NCBI GenBank assembly: GCA_014360755.1
Contig: JACIWX010000014.1
Location: forward strand, 1 to 34,375
Reading direction: 5' to 3'
Source of the DNA: Chloroflexota bacterium
Lineage (GTDB): Bacteria; Chloroflexota; Anaerolineae; UBA2200
Length of the DNA stretch: 34,375 bases
The number at the start of each line of letters is the position of its first letter. Within the stretch, counting starts at the first letter, position 1. This document shows, piece by piece, positions 23,825 to 30,894 of this stretch. The notes under the pieces were generated by a model, which ran no database searches, was not told the origin of the DNA, and saw only the letters and a list, made by a program, of their open reading frames with translations. Position numbers and translations under genes: made by a program.

Positions 23825-23971
23825 CTAACCCTTATCCACCATCCTATGCCGCGCCGCCACCGCCTTGTCATAACCCAGCAGTGATAGCAGCGCCACCAGC
23901 AACGCAATCAACGCCTGCTTCAGAATGGGCCAAAGGAATGCCCACACCGCACCCCAATCAATCTTCAACAT
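23825..23971 (-). CDS. 48-aa membrane protein, holin-like
   Basis: Starts ATG at 23971 with AAAGGAGGGAGG just upstream, an excellent ribosome-binding site, and stops at a TAG at 23825-23827. The protein begins MLKIDWGAVWAFLWPI, continues with a hydrophobic helix (LIALLVALLSLLGY) and ends in a basic tail (KAVAARHRMVDKG). Single-helix proteins of this size in phage operons are often holins, which open the membrane at lysis. No endolysin is seen. It lies on the same strand between the capsid gene and the coiled-coil gene. Confidence 0.7.
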   Translation of the reverse strand: MLKIDWGAVWAFLWPILKQALIALLVALLSLLGYDKAVAARHRMVDKG

Positions 23972-23984
23972 CCTCCCTCCTTTC

Positions 23985-24054
23985 TCACTCCTCACTCCTC
24001 ACTCGTCACTCCTCACTCCTCACTCGTCACTCGTCACTCCTCACTCCTCACGCC
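23985..24054. repeat. Family H heptamer array, ten copies of TCACTCN
   Basis: Ten 7-bp units in a row, TCACTCC or TCACTCG with a final TCACGCC. The last unit contains the TGA stop (minus strand) of the capsid fusion gene at 24048-24050. The array separates this stop from the holin-like gene's ribosome-binding site. The same heptamer, in the opposite orientation, is at 34035-34083. Confidence 0.9.
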
Positions 24055-26378
24055 ACATTGTTCTTGTACAGCGGCCGGTAATCCGCTACGCCTACCGCCA
24101 CGACAAAGCGCGCCTTGATGCGCATCTCATCGTTCGTGAACATGCTGCCCACGGTCTCTTGATCCGCGACGAATACCTCTGGCACGCGTCCAAAGCGGTA
24201 GCCCACGACAATCGCGGGCCACACCCGCGGATCTGCCACCGCCAGCCAGTCGTTGGCATCCGTCATCTCCGGACAGACTACCACCCGCGAGGAGCCTCGC
24301 CGCACGTTGGCATCATTGTCGCCAGTGCCTGGCTCCCCTTCGCTCTGCATGATCGTCAGCGCTGTCTTCTCCAGTTCGATGGGCACCACCAGATAGGCTG
24401 GCCGGATGCCCAGGCGCTCGCCGCTGGTCGCCTCTGTCTGCTTGTACATCGCCTGGATCACCGCATCCCAGGCGCTCGCCGACAGTTCCGCAGTGCCCAG
24501 GTTGCCATAGGTCGTGTTGAAGAGCCGGTAGGTGCTCTGCCCACTGGGCCAATAGGGTCCGACACCGCTGTTCGCCGTCCACAGTTCCGCCACCATCCCG
24601 CTGAGCGTGCGGTAGCCAGCGATAGCCAGTTTGCGTGGGATGGCACGGAATGCCCGCGTCTCGTCCTTGTCCATCATCTCCAAGGTCACGCCGACATAGG
24701 CACCCTTCTTCACAAACGAGACCACCTCTTCGGCATCGCTCCACTCCAGTTCTGTGTACGCGCCGCCCTCAGCCACCGTCGGCAAATCCTCAAAGCCGCC
24801 CAAGGTGATGAGCGTAACGTCCTTCATGCTGTCGAAATCCTCCTCGGATACGATGGGTTCCCACCAGCGGTCCACCGTATTGAAATAGTCCAGGATGACC
24901 TTGTTGAAGGCGTTCTTCACCAGGCTGGTCATTGTCGTTGACGTAACGTTTGCCAACGCTACCCGCTCTGCGTCGAACACGCCGCGGAAGTCATAGTCGC
25001 CCGTGACCATCAGGTACAGTTCGCGGATGCCCGACACCGGGCGGATCCCTTGCAGCGCTTCGCTGGCTGGCTTCAGCCCGCACAAGCGATCCATCGCCAC
25101 TTGCAGCCGGTCCAGTTCATTCAGTCCCACCTGTACCCGCGGTGCATCCAGGCTTCGCCCCAGCCCCATCACCTGTGGCCCCGCTTGGGCGACACTCGCC
25201 GCCCATGCTGACTTTGCCGCCTCAATTGCTTCGTGGATACGCTCCATTGGCCCAGGCTGCCCCGCTAATTGCTGGCGGATAAAGCCCTGCATCGGCGCTG
25301 GCAGACCACTGTTCGCCAAGCGCATCTCCAGCAACATGTCCCACATCTGCGAGATTTCCTCCCCTCGCCCCGTGGGAGAGTCTCCAGGGGTGAGGTCCTC
25401 CTGCTTGTGGTTGTCCATTGCCTGGACTGTGTACTCCGCTCCTTCTTCCATTCCTGCATCTCCTTTCCCGTTTGTAGCGCACACTTGCGTGTGCTGATTG
25501 ATGGCGCGGATGAATGCTCCCCCGCGCGCCGGATCAAATACTGCGTCCACGCTGATCACCCGCTCGATAGACACGACCTCCTTTCCTTTCGTTTGGATAT
25601 CCACCACCGCCGATAAGCCGATGGGAGGCACCGCAAGGCCCGATGCTTTGTCCGCAAGGTACTGGTCCACCATTTGGCAGAACCACTCTGCATCCGCACC
25701 GGGGTAAATGCGCAGTTCCCCACAAATCCCTCTGTGTGCCTCTGAAAAGTACACATGCTCCAGCACGCCTAACACATTGCGCAAACTTCGCCCACCCGTC
25801 TGAGACATCATCTCAGGCAACTGCGCATGATCCACAAACACCGGTACGCCCTCGAACAGCGGACATGCCGCCCGCAGCACATCCTCCCCGTACCGCAGCC
25901 CATTCCCATCGCCGGCAGTGATCGCTATCACCTCATAACGCCGGTAGCCTGCCGCCCGCCGGGACACCTCCCCCTGCAGCACTGCTACGCCTCCCTCGAG
26001 GTGCGCGAGGGCTTCTCCCCGCTCTTTGCGAGAGGGGTTGGTGGAGAGTGCCTCTCCTGTCCCGCTGGGGGAGGGGCGGAGGGCATCAAACTCCTGCAGG
26101 TGCTGCTCCAAATGTGCCCGCACTGCTGGCCGATCTGCATCGGGCATCTCCGTCGCGTGCAGCAGGCGCAACGCTGACCGCACCCCAGCCAACACACAGG
26201 CATGATCCCGCGCCCTGTGGTGCGGCAACTTGTAATCCTCTTTCCTCTCCCCTGGCTCTGCATACCATGCGCACATCACCTGCAAATCCGCGATCTCTGC
26301 CGCCTTGCGCTCCGCGTCGCCATCCCACTCCGTCTCCGGATCAGCTAACTCCGTTTTCTGATACGCAATCACCGGCAT
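24048..26378 (-). CDS. Prohead protease - major capsid protein fusion
   Basis: 776 aa, ATG at 26378 after AAGGAGGAGAAG. Residues 15-97 match a module found in phage protease polyproteins (EWDGDAERKAAEIADLQVMC, KLPHHRA, GVRSALRLL). Residues 130-300 are a phage prohead protease: VFVDHAQLP (His184) and PPIGLSAVV (Ser256) are the likely catalytic pair. Residues 340-776 form an HK97-like capsid protein (helical delta region, then MVTGDYDFRGVFDAERVALA to the end). In maturation the protease would cut itself from the capsid subunit. Two stretches (about residues 100-124 and 329-341) are translations of family D repeats. Downstream of the portal gene, as in tailed phages. Confidence 0.85.
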   Translation of the reverse strand: MPVIAYQKTELADPETEWDGDAERKAAEIADLQVMCAWYAEPGERKEDYKLPHHRARDHACVLAGVRSALRLLHATEMPDADRPAVRAHLEQHLQEFDALRPSPSGTGEALSTNPSRKERGEALAHLEGGVAVLQGEVSRRAAGYRRYEVIAITAGDGNGLRYGEDVLRAACPLFEGVPVFVDHAQLPEMMSQTGGRSLRNVLGVLEHVYFSEAHRGICGELRIYPGADAEWFCQMVDQYLADKASGLAVPPIGLSAVVDIQTKGKEVVSIERVISVDAVFDPARGGAFIRAINQHTQVCATNGKGDAGMEEGAEYTVQAMDNHKQEDLTPGDSPTGRGEEISQMWDMLLEMRLANSGLPAPMQGFIRQQLAGQPGPMERIHEAIEAAKSAWAASVAQAGPQVMGLGRSLDAPRVQVGLNELDRLQVAMDRLCGLKPASEALQGIRPVSGIRELYLMVTGDYDFRGVFDAERVALANVTSTTMTSLVKNAFNKVILDYFNTVDRWWEPIVSEEDFDSMKDVTLITLGGFEDLPTVAEGGAYTELEWSDAEEVVSFVKKGAYVGVTLEMMDKDETRAFRAIPRKLAIAGYRTLSGMVAELWTANSGVGPYWPSGQSTYRLFNTTYGNLGTAELSASAWDAVIQAMYKQTEATSGERLGIRPAYLVVPIELEKTALTIMQSEGEPGTGDNDANVRRGSSRVVVCPEMTDANDWLAVADPRVWPAIVVGYRFGRVPEVFVADQETVGSMFTNDEMRIKARFVVAVGVADYRPLYKNNVA
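25356..25400. repeat. Family D repeat within the protease-capsid gene (second copy)
   Basis: CTCCCCTCGCCCCGTGGGAG and AGTCTCCAGGGGTGAGG lie in frame between the protease and capsid parts. They encode LTPGDSPTGRGEEIS, an unstructured linker-like sequence. Confidence 0.7.
26006..26082. repeat. Family D repeats within the protease-capsid gene (first copy)
   Basis: Contains CTTCTCCCCGCTCTTTGCGA, GAGGGGTTGGTGGAGAG, and CTCTCCTGTCCCGCTGGGGGAG. Encodes about 25 residues between the N-terminal module and the protease domain, rich in Ser, Pro and Gly. The frame is intact. Confidence 0.75.
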
Positions 26379-26392
26379 CTTCTCCTCCTTCT

Positions 26393-26462
26393 CACCCTTC
26401 TCCTCCGCTCCCTAGCCCCCCATCTCCCTAGCCCCCCTGCTCCCATGCACTCTAGCCCCTCT
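26393..26462. repeat. C-rich/G-rich repeat spacer between portal and capsid genes
   Basis: Copies of CTAGCCCC and GCTCCCTAGCCCC; on the minus strand reads as GGGG-rich runs. The portal stop codon TAG (26452-26454) sits in one copy. The same type of spacer is at 28185-28258. Confidence 0.8.
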
Positions 26463-27810
26463 GCTCCTCCGCTTCCACGCTTCCCCGCTCTCCCTCTACC
26501 CGTTCCATGACCTCCTTCACATTCACGAATTCCCCGGCAAACTTCAGCGCCAACTCAATCGCCGTCTGGCGGTCAATCCAACCGTGCCTTGCCATGAGGT
26601 CCAGCGCCTGCGTAATCATCCACGCGCTTTGGGCAAGCATCTGGTTGTCCTTTTTGGTGATATCCGCGAATTTCACCGCCAGTCTTGGCTCGGCAAAGGG
26701 CTGGCCGCGCCCCCGCGCTTGCGCGCGCCGTATCGCCGTCTCCAGCAAATCTTGCAACATCCTGCCAAACAGCAATTGCCGGTGGTAGTAATGCCGAAAG
26801 GTCGGGTCGCCCATCTCCGCAGCTGTTGCCCGTGTGGCGGATTCTCCTTCGGACAGGAAGTGCAACGGCACGCCGGCGCCCGCCGCAATGATCAACCGTA
26901 TCGCCCTGCCATCCTCTTTGGCATCCCAGGCCTCAATCTTGGGCGAGACCGCCTCCCACTTCTCTGCATCGCCATGCACGATAATAGAGCCAGGCTCTGG
27001 CGGTTTTTGGTATTGAAAGCGTTTCTGGCGCAGCACATCGCTTGCCCCTGGCCGGCTGGACACCGTTACATCCCATAGGAATGCCGTCTTGTACTTGTTC
27101 AGCCGCATGCGGTTCTCCAGCCAGTCCTTGTAGCGCTTCAGCCATGGCAATAGCGGCGTCAAATCGCCATCCCCACGCACACAGCCCACTGGGCGATTGA
27201 TCGTGTAATGCAGCATCACCTGCTCCTGCTTCTCCGAGCCAGGGAGCGCTGCGGGCCACCAGCGCCCTTCCCACGAGTTCTCCGCCTTTCTTATCCCCAT
27301 GCCGCCCATCTCGTGGTAGCGTAACTCCCGCTCATAGTCGTCGGGATCCGTCTCAATGCGGTCAATCCACGCCGCAGGGATCGCCCGCACGAAGGAAGCG
27401 CCGCTTACCCCTTCCGTGCGCATCACGATGAACAGCTCGCCGCTGCGCGTCAGTTCGTCGCACCAGTCATAACAGCGGCGCTCCATGTGATTGTTGCGCC
27501 AGAATTCCGTGATGAATTGGTCTACCCACTCCTGGCCAGAAGAAACACTGATGCCAGACCCCACCACATAGTCGGTGGTGAGCGACACGATGCGTCTGGC
27601 GAGTGGATTCACCCGCCAAGCCTCCAGCGCTTCTCGCAATTCCCGCCGCTTTGCTGACCAATCGTTGTCCAACGTCCCTGCTCCGCCGCTGATCTGGGAC
27701 CAGTAGGCATCGTCCACCACCTTCACTGCATTGGCGACCCGCTGCTGGATGATGTCGCCGAAAACCCACTCTGCGAATGTTTTCCGTATCCGATGCAGAT
27801 AATGCACCAC
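26452..27810 (-). CDS. Phage portal protein
   Basis: 452 aa from a GTG at 27810 with GGAGGAGGAAA upstream. Features: FGDIIQQRVANAVKVVDDAYWSQI at the start, VNPLARRIVSLTTDYVVGSG (the phage portal 'crown entry' region), ELFIVMRTEG, HYTINRPVGCVRGDGDLTPL, LPWLKRYKDWLENRMRLNKY, and a C-terminal helical barrel (EMGDPTFRHYYHRQLLFGRM). The portal forms the dodecameric DNA channel at one capsid vertex. The presence of portal, protease-capsid and adaptor genes in this order supports a tailed-phage capsid module. Terminase, which must dock here, is absent from the window. Confidence 0.9.
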   Translation of the reverse strand: MVHYLHRIRKTFAEWVFGDIIQQRVANAVKVVDDAYWSQISGGAGTLDNDWSAKRRELREALEAWRVNPLARRIVSLTTDYVVGSGISVSSGQEWVDQFITEFWRNNHMERRCYDWCDELTRSGELFIVMRTEGVSGASFVRAIPAAWIDRIETDPDDYERELRYHEMGGMGIRKAENSWEGRWWPAALPGSEKQEQVMLHYTINRPVGCVRGDGDLTPLLPWLKRYKDWLENRMRLNKYKTAFLWDVTVSSRPGASDVLRQKRFQYQKPPEPGSIIVHGDAEKWEAVSPKIEAWDAKEDGRAIRLIIAAGAGVPLHFLSEGESATRATAAEMGDPTFRHYYHRQLLFGRMLQDLLETAIRRAQARGRGQPFAEPRLAVKFADITKKDNQMLAQSAWMITQALDLMARHGWIDRQTAIELALKFAGEFVNVKEVMERVEGERGSVEAEEQRG

Positions 27811-27833
27811 TTTCCTCCTCCTTATGGCAGAAT

Positions 27834-27917
27834 GTGGAGATGTAGCACGCTACGCCTCTACCCCTCCTACGGATATGAGCGGATGGGGCGAACACGGGGG
27901 GACCCATTGGGTTGCCC
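27834..27917. repeat. Repeats between XhlA-like gene and portal gene
   Basis: GGAGATGTAGCACGCTACGC (27838-27857), then a family C-like segment with GGGCGAACACGG and GACCCATTGGGTTGCCCCTA. On the minus strand the final GTAGGGGC carries the TAG stop of the XhlA-like gene. Confidence 0.75.
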
Positions 27918-28178
27918 CTACCACACAAATCCCGCCAACCGCAATAACGTCCCCACCGCCGCCGTGACAATCGCCGCGATGATGACCCGTCGCATCCATG
28001 CCAATTCCGCCTTGATGTCCTCTATCTCACCGGCTAGGTCGTCCGCCATATCCCTGGTCATCATGCCAAAGACGCATTTGGGGGAGACCTCCACGCCGTC
28101 TACTTTCCCCGCTTCACCGCGCAACCCCCGCCATTTGCGGATCGCTTCCCGCAGCGCCTGTTCCCCGTTATCTCCCAT
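27918..28178 (-). CDS. XhlA-like small membrane protein of the capsid module
   Basis: 86 aa. An N-terminal soluble half (ALREAIRKWRGLRGEAG), an amphipathic segment (MADDLAGEIEDIKAELAWM) and one C-terminal helix (VIIAAIVTAAVGTLLRLAGF). This layout is like XhlA hemolysin-type and holin-associated proteins. It lies before the portal gene on the same strand. The Shine-Dalgarno function appears to be provided by the AGGGGAG of a G-rich repeat. A second holin-like gene is at 23825-23971. Role in lysis inferred only. Confidence 0.55.
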   Translation of the reverse strand: MGDNGEQALREAIRKWRGLRGEAGKVDGVEVSPKCVFGMMTRDMADDLAGEIEDIKAELAWMRRVIIAAIVTAAVGTLLRLAGFVW

Positions 28179-28184
28179 GCCCCC

Positions 28185-28258
28185 TAGCTCCCCTGCACCT
28201 CAGCACTCATGCTCCCTCGCACCCCCGCACCCTAGCCCCTCTAGCTCCCCTGCTCAAT
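28185..28258. repeat. G-rich repeat spacer in the capsid module
   Basis: On the minus strand repeated AGGGGAGCTAGGGG-type units. Contains the TAG stop of the 132-aa gene and supplies the putative ribosome-binding site of the next gene. GGGG runs could form a G-quadruplex in the mRNA or minus-strand DNA. Confidence 0.75.
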
Positions 28259-28639
28259 CCCCAGTTCCTCTCCAATCTCCCGCAACGCCACCGCAAACGC
28301 CTCCGACAGCGAGTCTGCCGTTTCCCCCGTCAACACGCGCTGACTGCGCAAGGCGCGACAGATGGCATCCACCCCCTGGCGCACGAGGGGCAATGCCTTC
28401 GCCGGATCCTCTTCCCCGATGCGTTCCATCACGCGGCGGATGAGGATGCGCATCACCGCCACCTCCATTTCCAGCGACAATTCCGGTGTGGCTAATTGCT
28501 GCTTGATCTCCGCCCATTCCTCTGGAGTGAAGACACTGGCGTAGAAGCGATGCCCTGGCTTTTTCGCGCCATTTACCGTGGCATCGCCCTCTATACTGCG
28601 CGCTTCACCTGGTTTGCGTCTTTCGCGTCGTCCACCCAT
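28241..28639 (-). CDS. Unidentified first protein of the capsid module
   Basis: 132 aa. A basic, poorly ordered start (MGGRRERRKPGEARS) precedes helical segments: FTPEEWAEIKQQLATPELSL, MEVAVMRILIRRVMERIGEE and LSEAFAVALREIGEELGIEQ. I do not recognise the family. Its position just before portal-type genes would suit a small terminase subunit or packaging factor, but no winged helix or DNA-binding motif is clear. The ATG at 28639 has TGAGGTC upstream. A promoter and a terminator-like leader lie just upstream (28664-28808). The stop is a TAG in a G-rich repeat. Confidence 0.6.
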   Translation of the reverse strand: MGGRRERRKPGEARSIEGDATVNGAKKPGHRFYASVFTPEEWAEIKQQLATPELSLEMEVAVMRILIRRVMERIGEEDPAKALPLVRQGVDAICRALRSQRVLTGETADSLSEAFAVALREIGEELGIEQGS

Positions 28640-28663
28640 GCTTTGACCTCACAACTGTGCGCA

Positions 28664-28708
28664 GGCAAAAAGAAAACGGTGCTCGCCACCCTGTGGTGAG
28701 CACCGTTT
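28664..28708 (-). terminator. Terminator-like hairpin in the leader of the capsid module
   Basis: On the minus strand the stem AAACGGTGCTC/GAGCACCGTTT extended by CCAC/GTGG (with one G-T pair) and a three-base loop is followed by TTTTCTTTTT-type sequence (TCTTTTTGCC). This is a canonical intrinsic terminator placed about 65 bases after the promoter start and 25 bases before the first gene. Confidence 0.8.
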
Positions 28709-28779
28709 CTGCGCTCGATTCGGGAAATGCTGCCGTTCTTCAGGCAAACAGGCACCTTTCTATGTATTTCAGTGAAAAT

Positions 28780-28808
28780 ATCATAGCATAAAATTTGATT
28801 TTAGTCAA
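28780..28808 (-). promoter_or_regulatory. Sigma70-type promoter of the capsid module
   Basis: Minus strand TTGACT (28803-28808), 17 bases, TATGAT (28780-28785). Transcription would begin near 28773. The region just upstream is AT-rich (AAATTTGACTAAAATCAAATTT), itself an imperfect palindrome that could be a repressor site. Confidence 0.8.
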
Positions 28809-28821
28809 ATTTGCCCATGCC

Positions 28822-29280
28822 ATCAACGAATTGAGAACGAATCTTGGCGTGGACCACAGTAGGTGGCGACTCAGTGGGTTGCCTCTACTGCTATAGAGAC
28901 CTTACAGGTCTTCAAGACCTGTAAGGTCTTTCTTCAGGAGTGTAAGGGCGACCCGGTGGGTCTCCCCTACAGCGTTTCAGCCAGGGAATTGATTCGCTGG
29001 CGGCTCAATAGGTTCGTAGTGAGCGCTTTAGCGCTCATTGCGCACTGAAGCTTGCCCTGAGCGCAGGCGAAGGGTGCGCACTACGAGCCTAGTTTGTAGT
29101 GAGCGCTTTTCGCTCAGCGCGGACCACAGTCCGCGCCAAACCCGGTATGGTTTGTAGTGAGCGCTTTAGCGCTCATTGCGAACAGTCCACGCCCTGGAAC
29201 GTGGGCATGGGCGACCCAGTGGGTCACCCCTACTGCCGACTTCCTCGTTTCAGCCAGGGAATTGATCCGCAGGCGGCATC
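28822..29280. repeat. Gene-free mosaic of families A, B, C and E
   Basis: Family C-like hairpins (28862-28889, 28947-28971, 29207-29233), a family B hairpin (28897-28929), family E fragments (28976-29002, 29245-29275), CTTGGCGTGGACCACAGT (28842-28859) and family A units (complete at 29011-29088; broken at 29091-29130 and 29152-29180). No gene is visible. Confidence 0.8.
28897..28929. repeat. Family B 33-bp hairpin
   Basis: AGACCTTACAGGTCT, TCA, AGACCTGTAAGGTCT. Compared with the copy at 17877, one stem pair is changed from G-C to T-A on both sides, so the stem stays perfect. Confidence 0.9.
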
Positions 29281-29287
29281 ATGCAAT

Positions 29288-29316
29288 TTGCTTATTTCCG
29301 CATTCGGGTGTATCAT
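29288..29316 (+). promoter_or_regulatory. Sigma70-type promoter of the lipoprotein gene
   Basis: TTGCTT (29288-29293), 17 bases, TATCAT (29311-29316); start near 29323, followed by the ribosome-binding site GGAGGAT. Confidence 0.6.
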
Positions 29317-29343
29317 GTTAAATTACAAAGGAGGATAACAAGA

Positions 29344-30381
29344 ATGAAAAAACTTTTACCGATGTTCGTATTAATCGCTGCGTTGTTGTTGGCGGCTTGT
29401 GGTGGCGCTCCCAAAGAGCCAACCCCCGCTCCGCTATCAAAGGCAACCAATACCCCCGTAGTGCGTCCAACGGATACCCCCGTTCCTGCTCAACCCACGG
29501 CGGTCGAGGAATATAACTTTGGGCAAGCCTCTGACCTCTCCCGCTTGAACACCTACCGCGTGCACTATACCTTTCGCTGGGAAAGCACCAAAGAGGGCAA
29601 AAAAGAAAGCGGTTCTTGGGATGTGGTGGAAGAGGTTGTGCGGCAACCACCGGCACATCGTGTGATATGGACTAGCGCCGAAGAAGGGAAAACGACCACG
29701 CTAGAATACATCCAGATTGATAAAGACCTCTACATGAACACGGGTTCAGGCTGGATGTCCATGACCAGTGGGGAGACAGATGTCTTCGAGGGCAATCCCT
29801 GGCTGAGCGACCCCTTTGGTATGATTTCGGGCAACCGGGGGAAACTGGTGCAGAGGAATGTGGTGGTCAATGGCGTGCCTACCAACCACTATACCTTTGA
29901 TGAGAGCACCCTCGGAGCGACCATTGGCTTGGGAGCGGTTGCCAAAGCGAAAGGTGATGTGTGGATATCTACCGAGTTCAACATCGTGGTCAAATATACA
30001 GCGCATTACGAGGGCAAGAACTTGGCGATCAGCGGTGGCGAAGAAGGCGTGCTGGACATTGCCTTCGACCTCACTGACATCAACAAGCCCATCACCATCG
30101 AACCGCCAGCAGGCGTAGAGTCAGCCATGCCCAAGGACATCCCCATCCTGGATGATGCGACCGAGCTCGCGGCTGGTTTTGGCATGATCAGTTACAAGAC
30201 CGCCAAAGATGAGGCAACAGTTACTGCCTTCTATGAAGCGCAGATGCCCGCCAATGGCTGGACGAAGGGCGAGAGCGCTATTCCTGGCTTCCTGTCCTTC
30301 ACCAAGGGCGAACGCACCGCTCAGGTCATGATCCAGAGCGAGGAGGGCAAGACTTCTGTTGTGATCATGACCGGCGAATAG
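29344..30381 (+). CDS. Lipoprotein, possible LolA/LppX-like fold
   Basis: 345 aa. The ATG at 29344 is preceded by GGAGGAT. Signal peptide MKKLLPMFVLIAALLLAACGG with the lipobox LAAC, so the mature protein would begin at a lipidated Cys. A short Thr/Pro linker is followed by about 190 residues of beta-rich sequence (YRVHYTFRWESTKEGKK, VVEEVVRQPPAHRVIWT, WISTEFNIVVKYTAHYEGK) resembling LolA/LppX-type lipid-binding lipoproteins. The last 100 residues (PKDIPILDDATEL, TAFYEAQMPANGWTKGES) match a domain often found in secreted proteins of this phylum. Function unknown. A family B hairpin follows. Confidence 0.75.
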   Translation: MKKLLPMFVLIAALLLAACGGAPKEPTPAPLSKATNTPVVRPTDTPVPAQPTAVEEYNFGQASDLSRLNTYRVHYTFRWESTKEGKKESGSWDVVEEVVRQPPAHRVIWTSAEEGKTTTLEYIQIDKDLYMNTGSGWMSMTSGETDVFEGNPWLSDPFGMISGNRGKLVQRNVVVNGVPTNHYTFDESTLGATIGLGAVAKAKGDVWISTEFNIVVKYTAHYEGKNLAISGGEEGVLDIAFDLTDINKPITIEPPAGVESAMPKDIPILDDATELAAGFGMISYKTAKDEATVTAFYEAQMPANGWTKGESAIPGFLSFTKGERTAQVMIQSEEGKTSVVIMTGE

Positions 30382-30415
30382 CAAAGCGGGATGCACCCCT
30401 GGAGCAGGATGCACT

Positions 30416-30448
30416 AGACCTTACAGGTCTCCAAGACCTGTAAGGTCT
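30416..30448. repeat. Family B 33-bp hairpin between convergent genes
   Basis: AGACCTTACAGGTCT, CCA, AGACCTGTAAGGTCT. Lies between the lipoprotein stop (30381) and the cupin stop (30462) and could end transcription from both sides; it lacks long T runs. Confidence 0.85.
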
Positions 30449-30461
30449 TCCGTACTCTCTG

Positions 30462-30803
30462 TTACGGTGTGCTCTCGCCGCGCAGCGGCACTAGGCACAT
30501 GAAACGGAAAGTATCCTGACCATTGTTCTTGAGGCTGTGCATTTCACCCGCAGGGATGAAAATGGCATCGCCTGGTCCAACGGGTGTTTCTCCCTCGTCC
30601 GAGATTGCCAAGCCGCTGCCTGCCAGGACGAACACCTCATGCTCCCAATCATGCTGGTGCCAAGGCGACGCCGTGCCAGGCGGCAGGTCGAAAATGCGCA
30701 TAACAAAAGTAGGCGCGCCCTGCGTGGGTCCGATAACGACGCGCTTCTCGATATTTCCTGGGTAGGGGATGGCAGGCACATCCCGATAGTTTCTGATTAG
30801 CAT
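30462..30803 (-). CDS. Cupin-domain protein
   Basis: 113 aa, GAAAGGAG upstream of the ATG. The cupin motif 1 is WHQHDWEHEVFVLAGSG (His49, His51, Glu56 as metal ligands) and motif 2 GDAIFIPAGEMHSLKN (His89). A single small beta-barrel, metal binding. Such proteins act as mannose-6-phosphate isomerase-like, dioxygenase-like or sensor cupins; nothing here sets the substrate. It is divergent in function from its neighbours and appears as a single gene. Confidence 0.87.
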   Translation of the reverse strand: MLIRNYRDVPAIPYPGNIEKRVVIGPTQGAPTFVMRIFDLPPGTASPWHQHDWEHEVFVLAGSGLAISDEGETPVGPGDAIFIPAGEMHSLKNNGQDTFRFMCLVPLRGESTP

Positions 30804-30894
30804 AGGGAATTGCTCCTTTCTCGTGGTACGTATTAGCGTTGTCCATAGGGAGGGGCAACGCTTCGCTCCTATGTCCGTCTTTCCTGTGCGCTTC

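Noticed and set aside
23668..24941. Plus-strand frames across the capsid region
   Set aside because: The first reads repeats, the second is the antisense of the capsid gene.
28591..28755. 54-codon GTG frame crossing the terminator before the capsid module
   Set aside because: Only a weak ribosome-binding site and strong overlap with the first gene; kept only as a possible leader frame, not as a gene.
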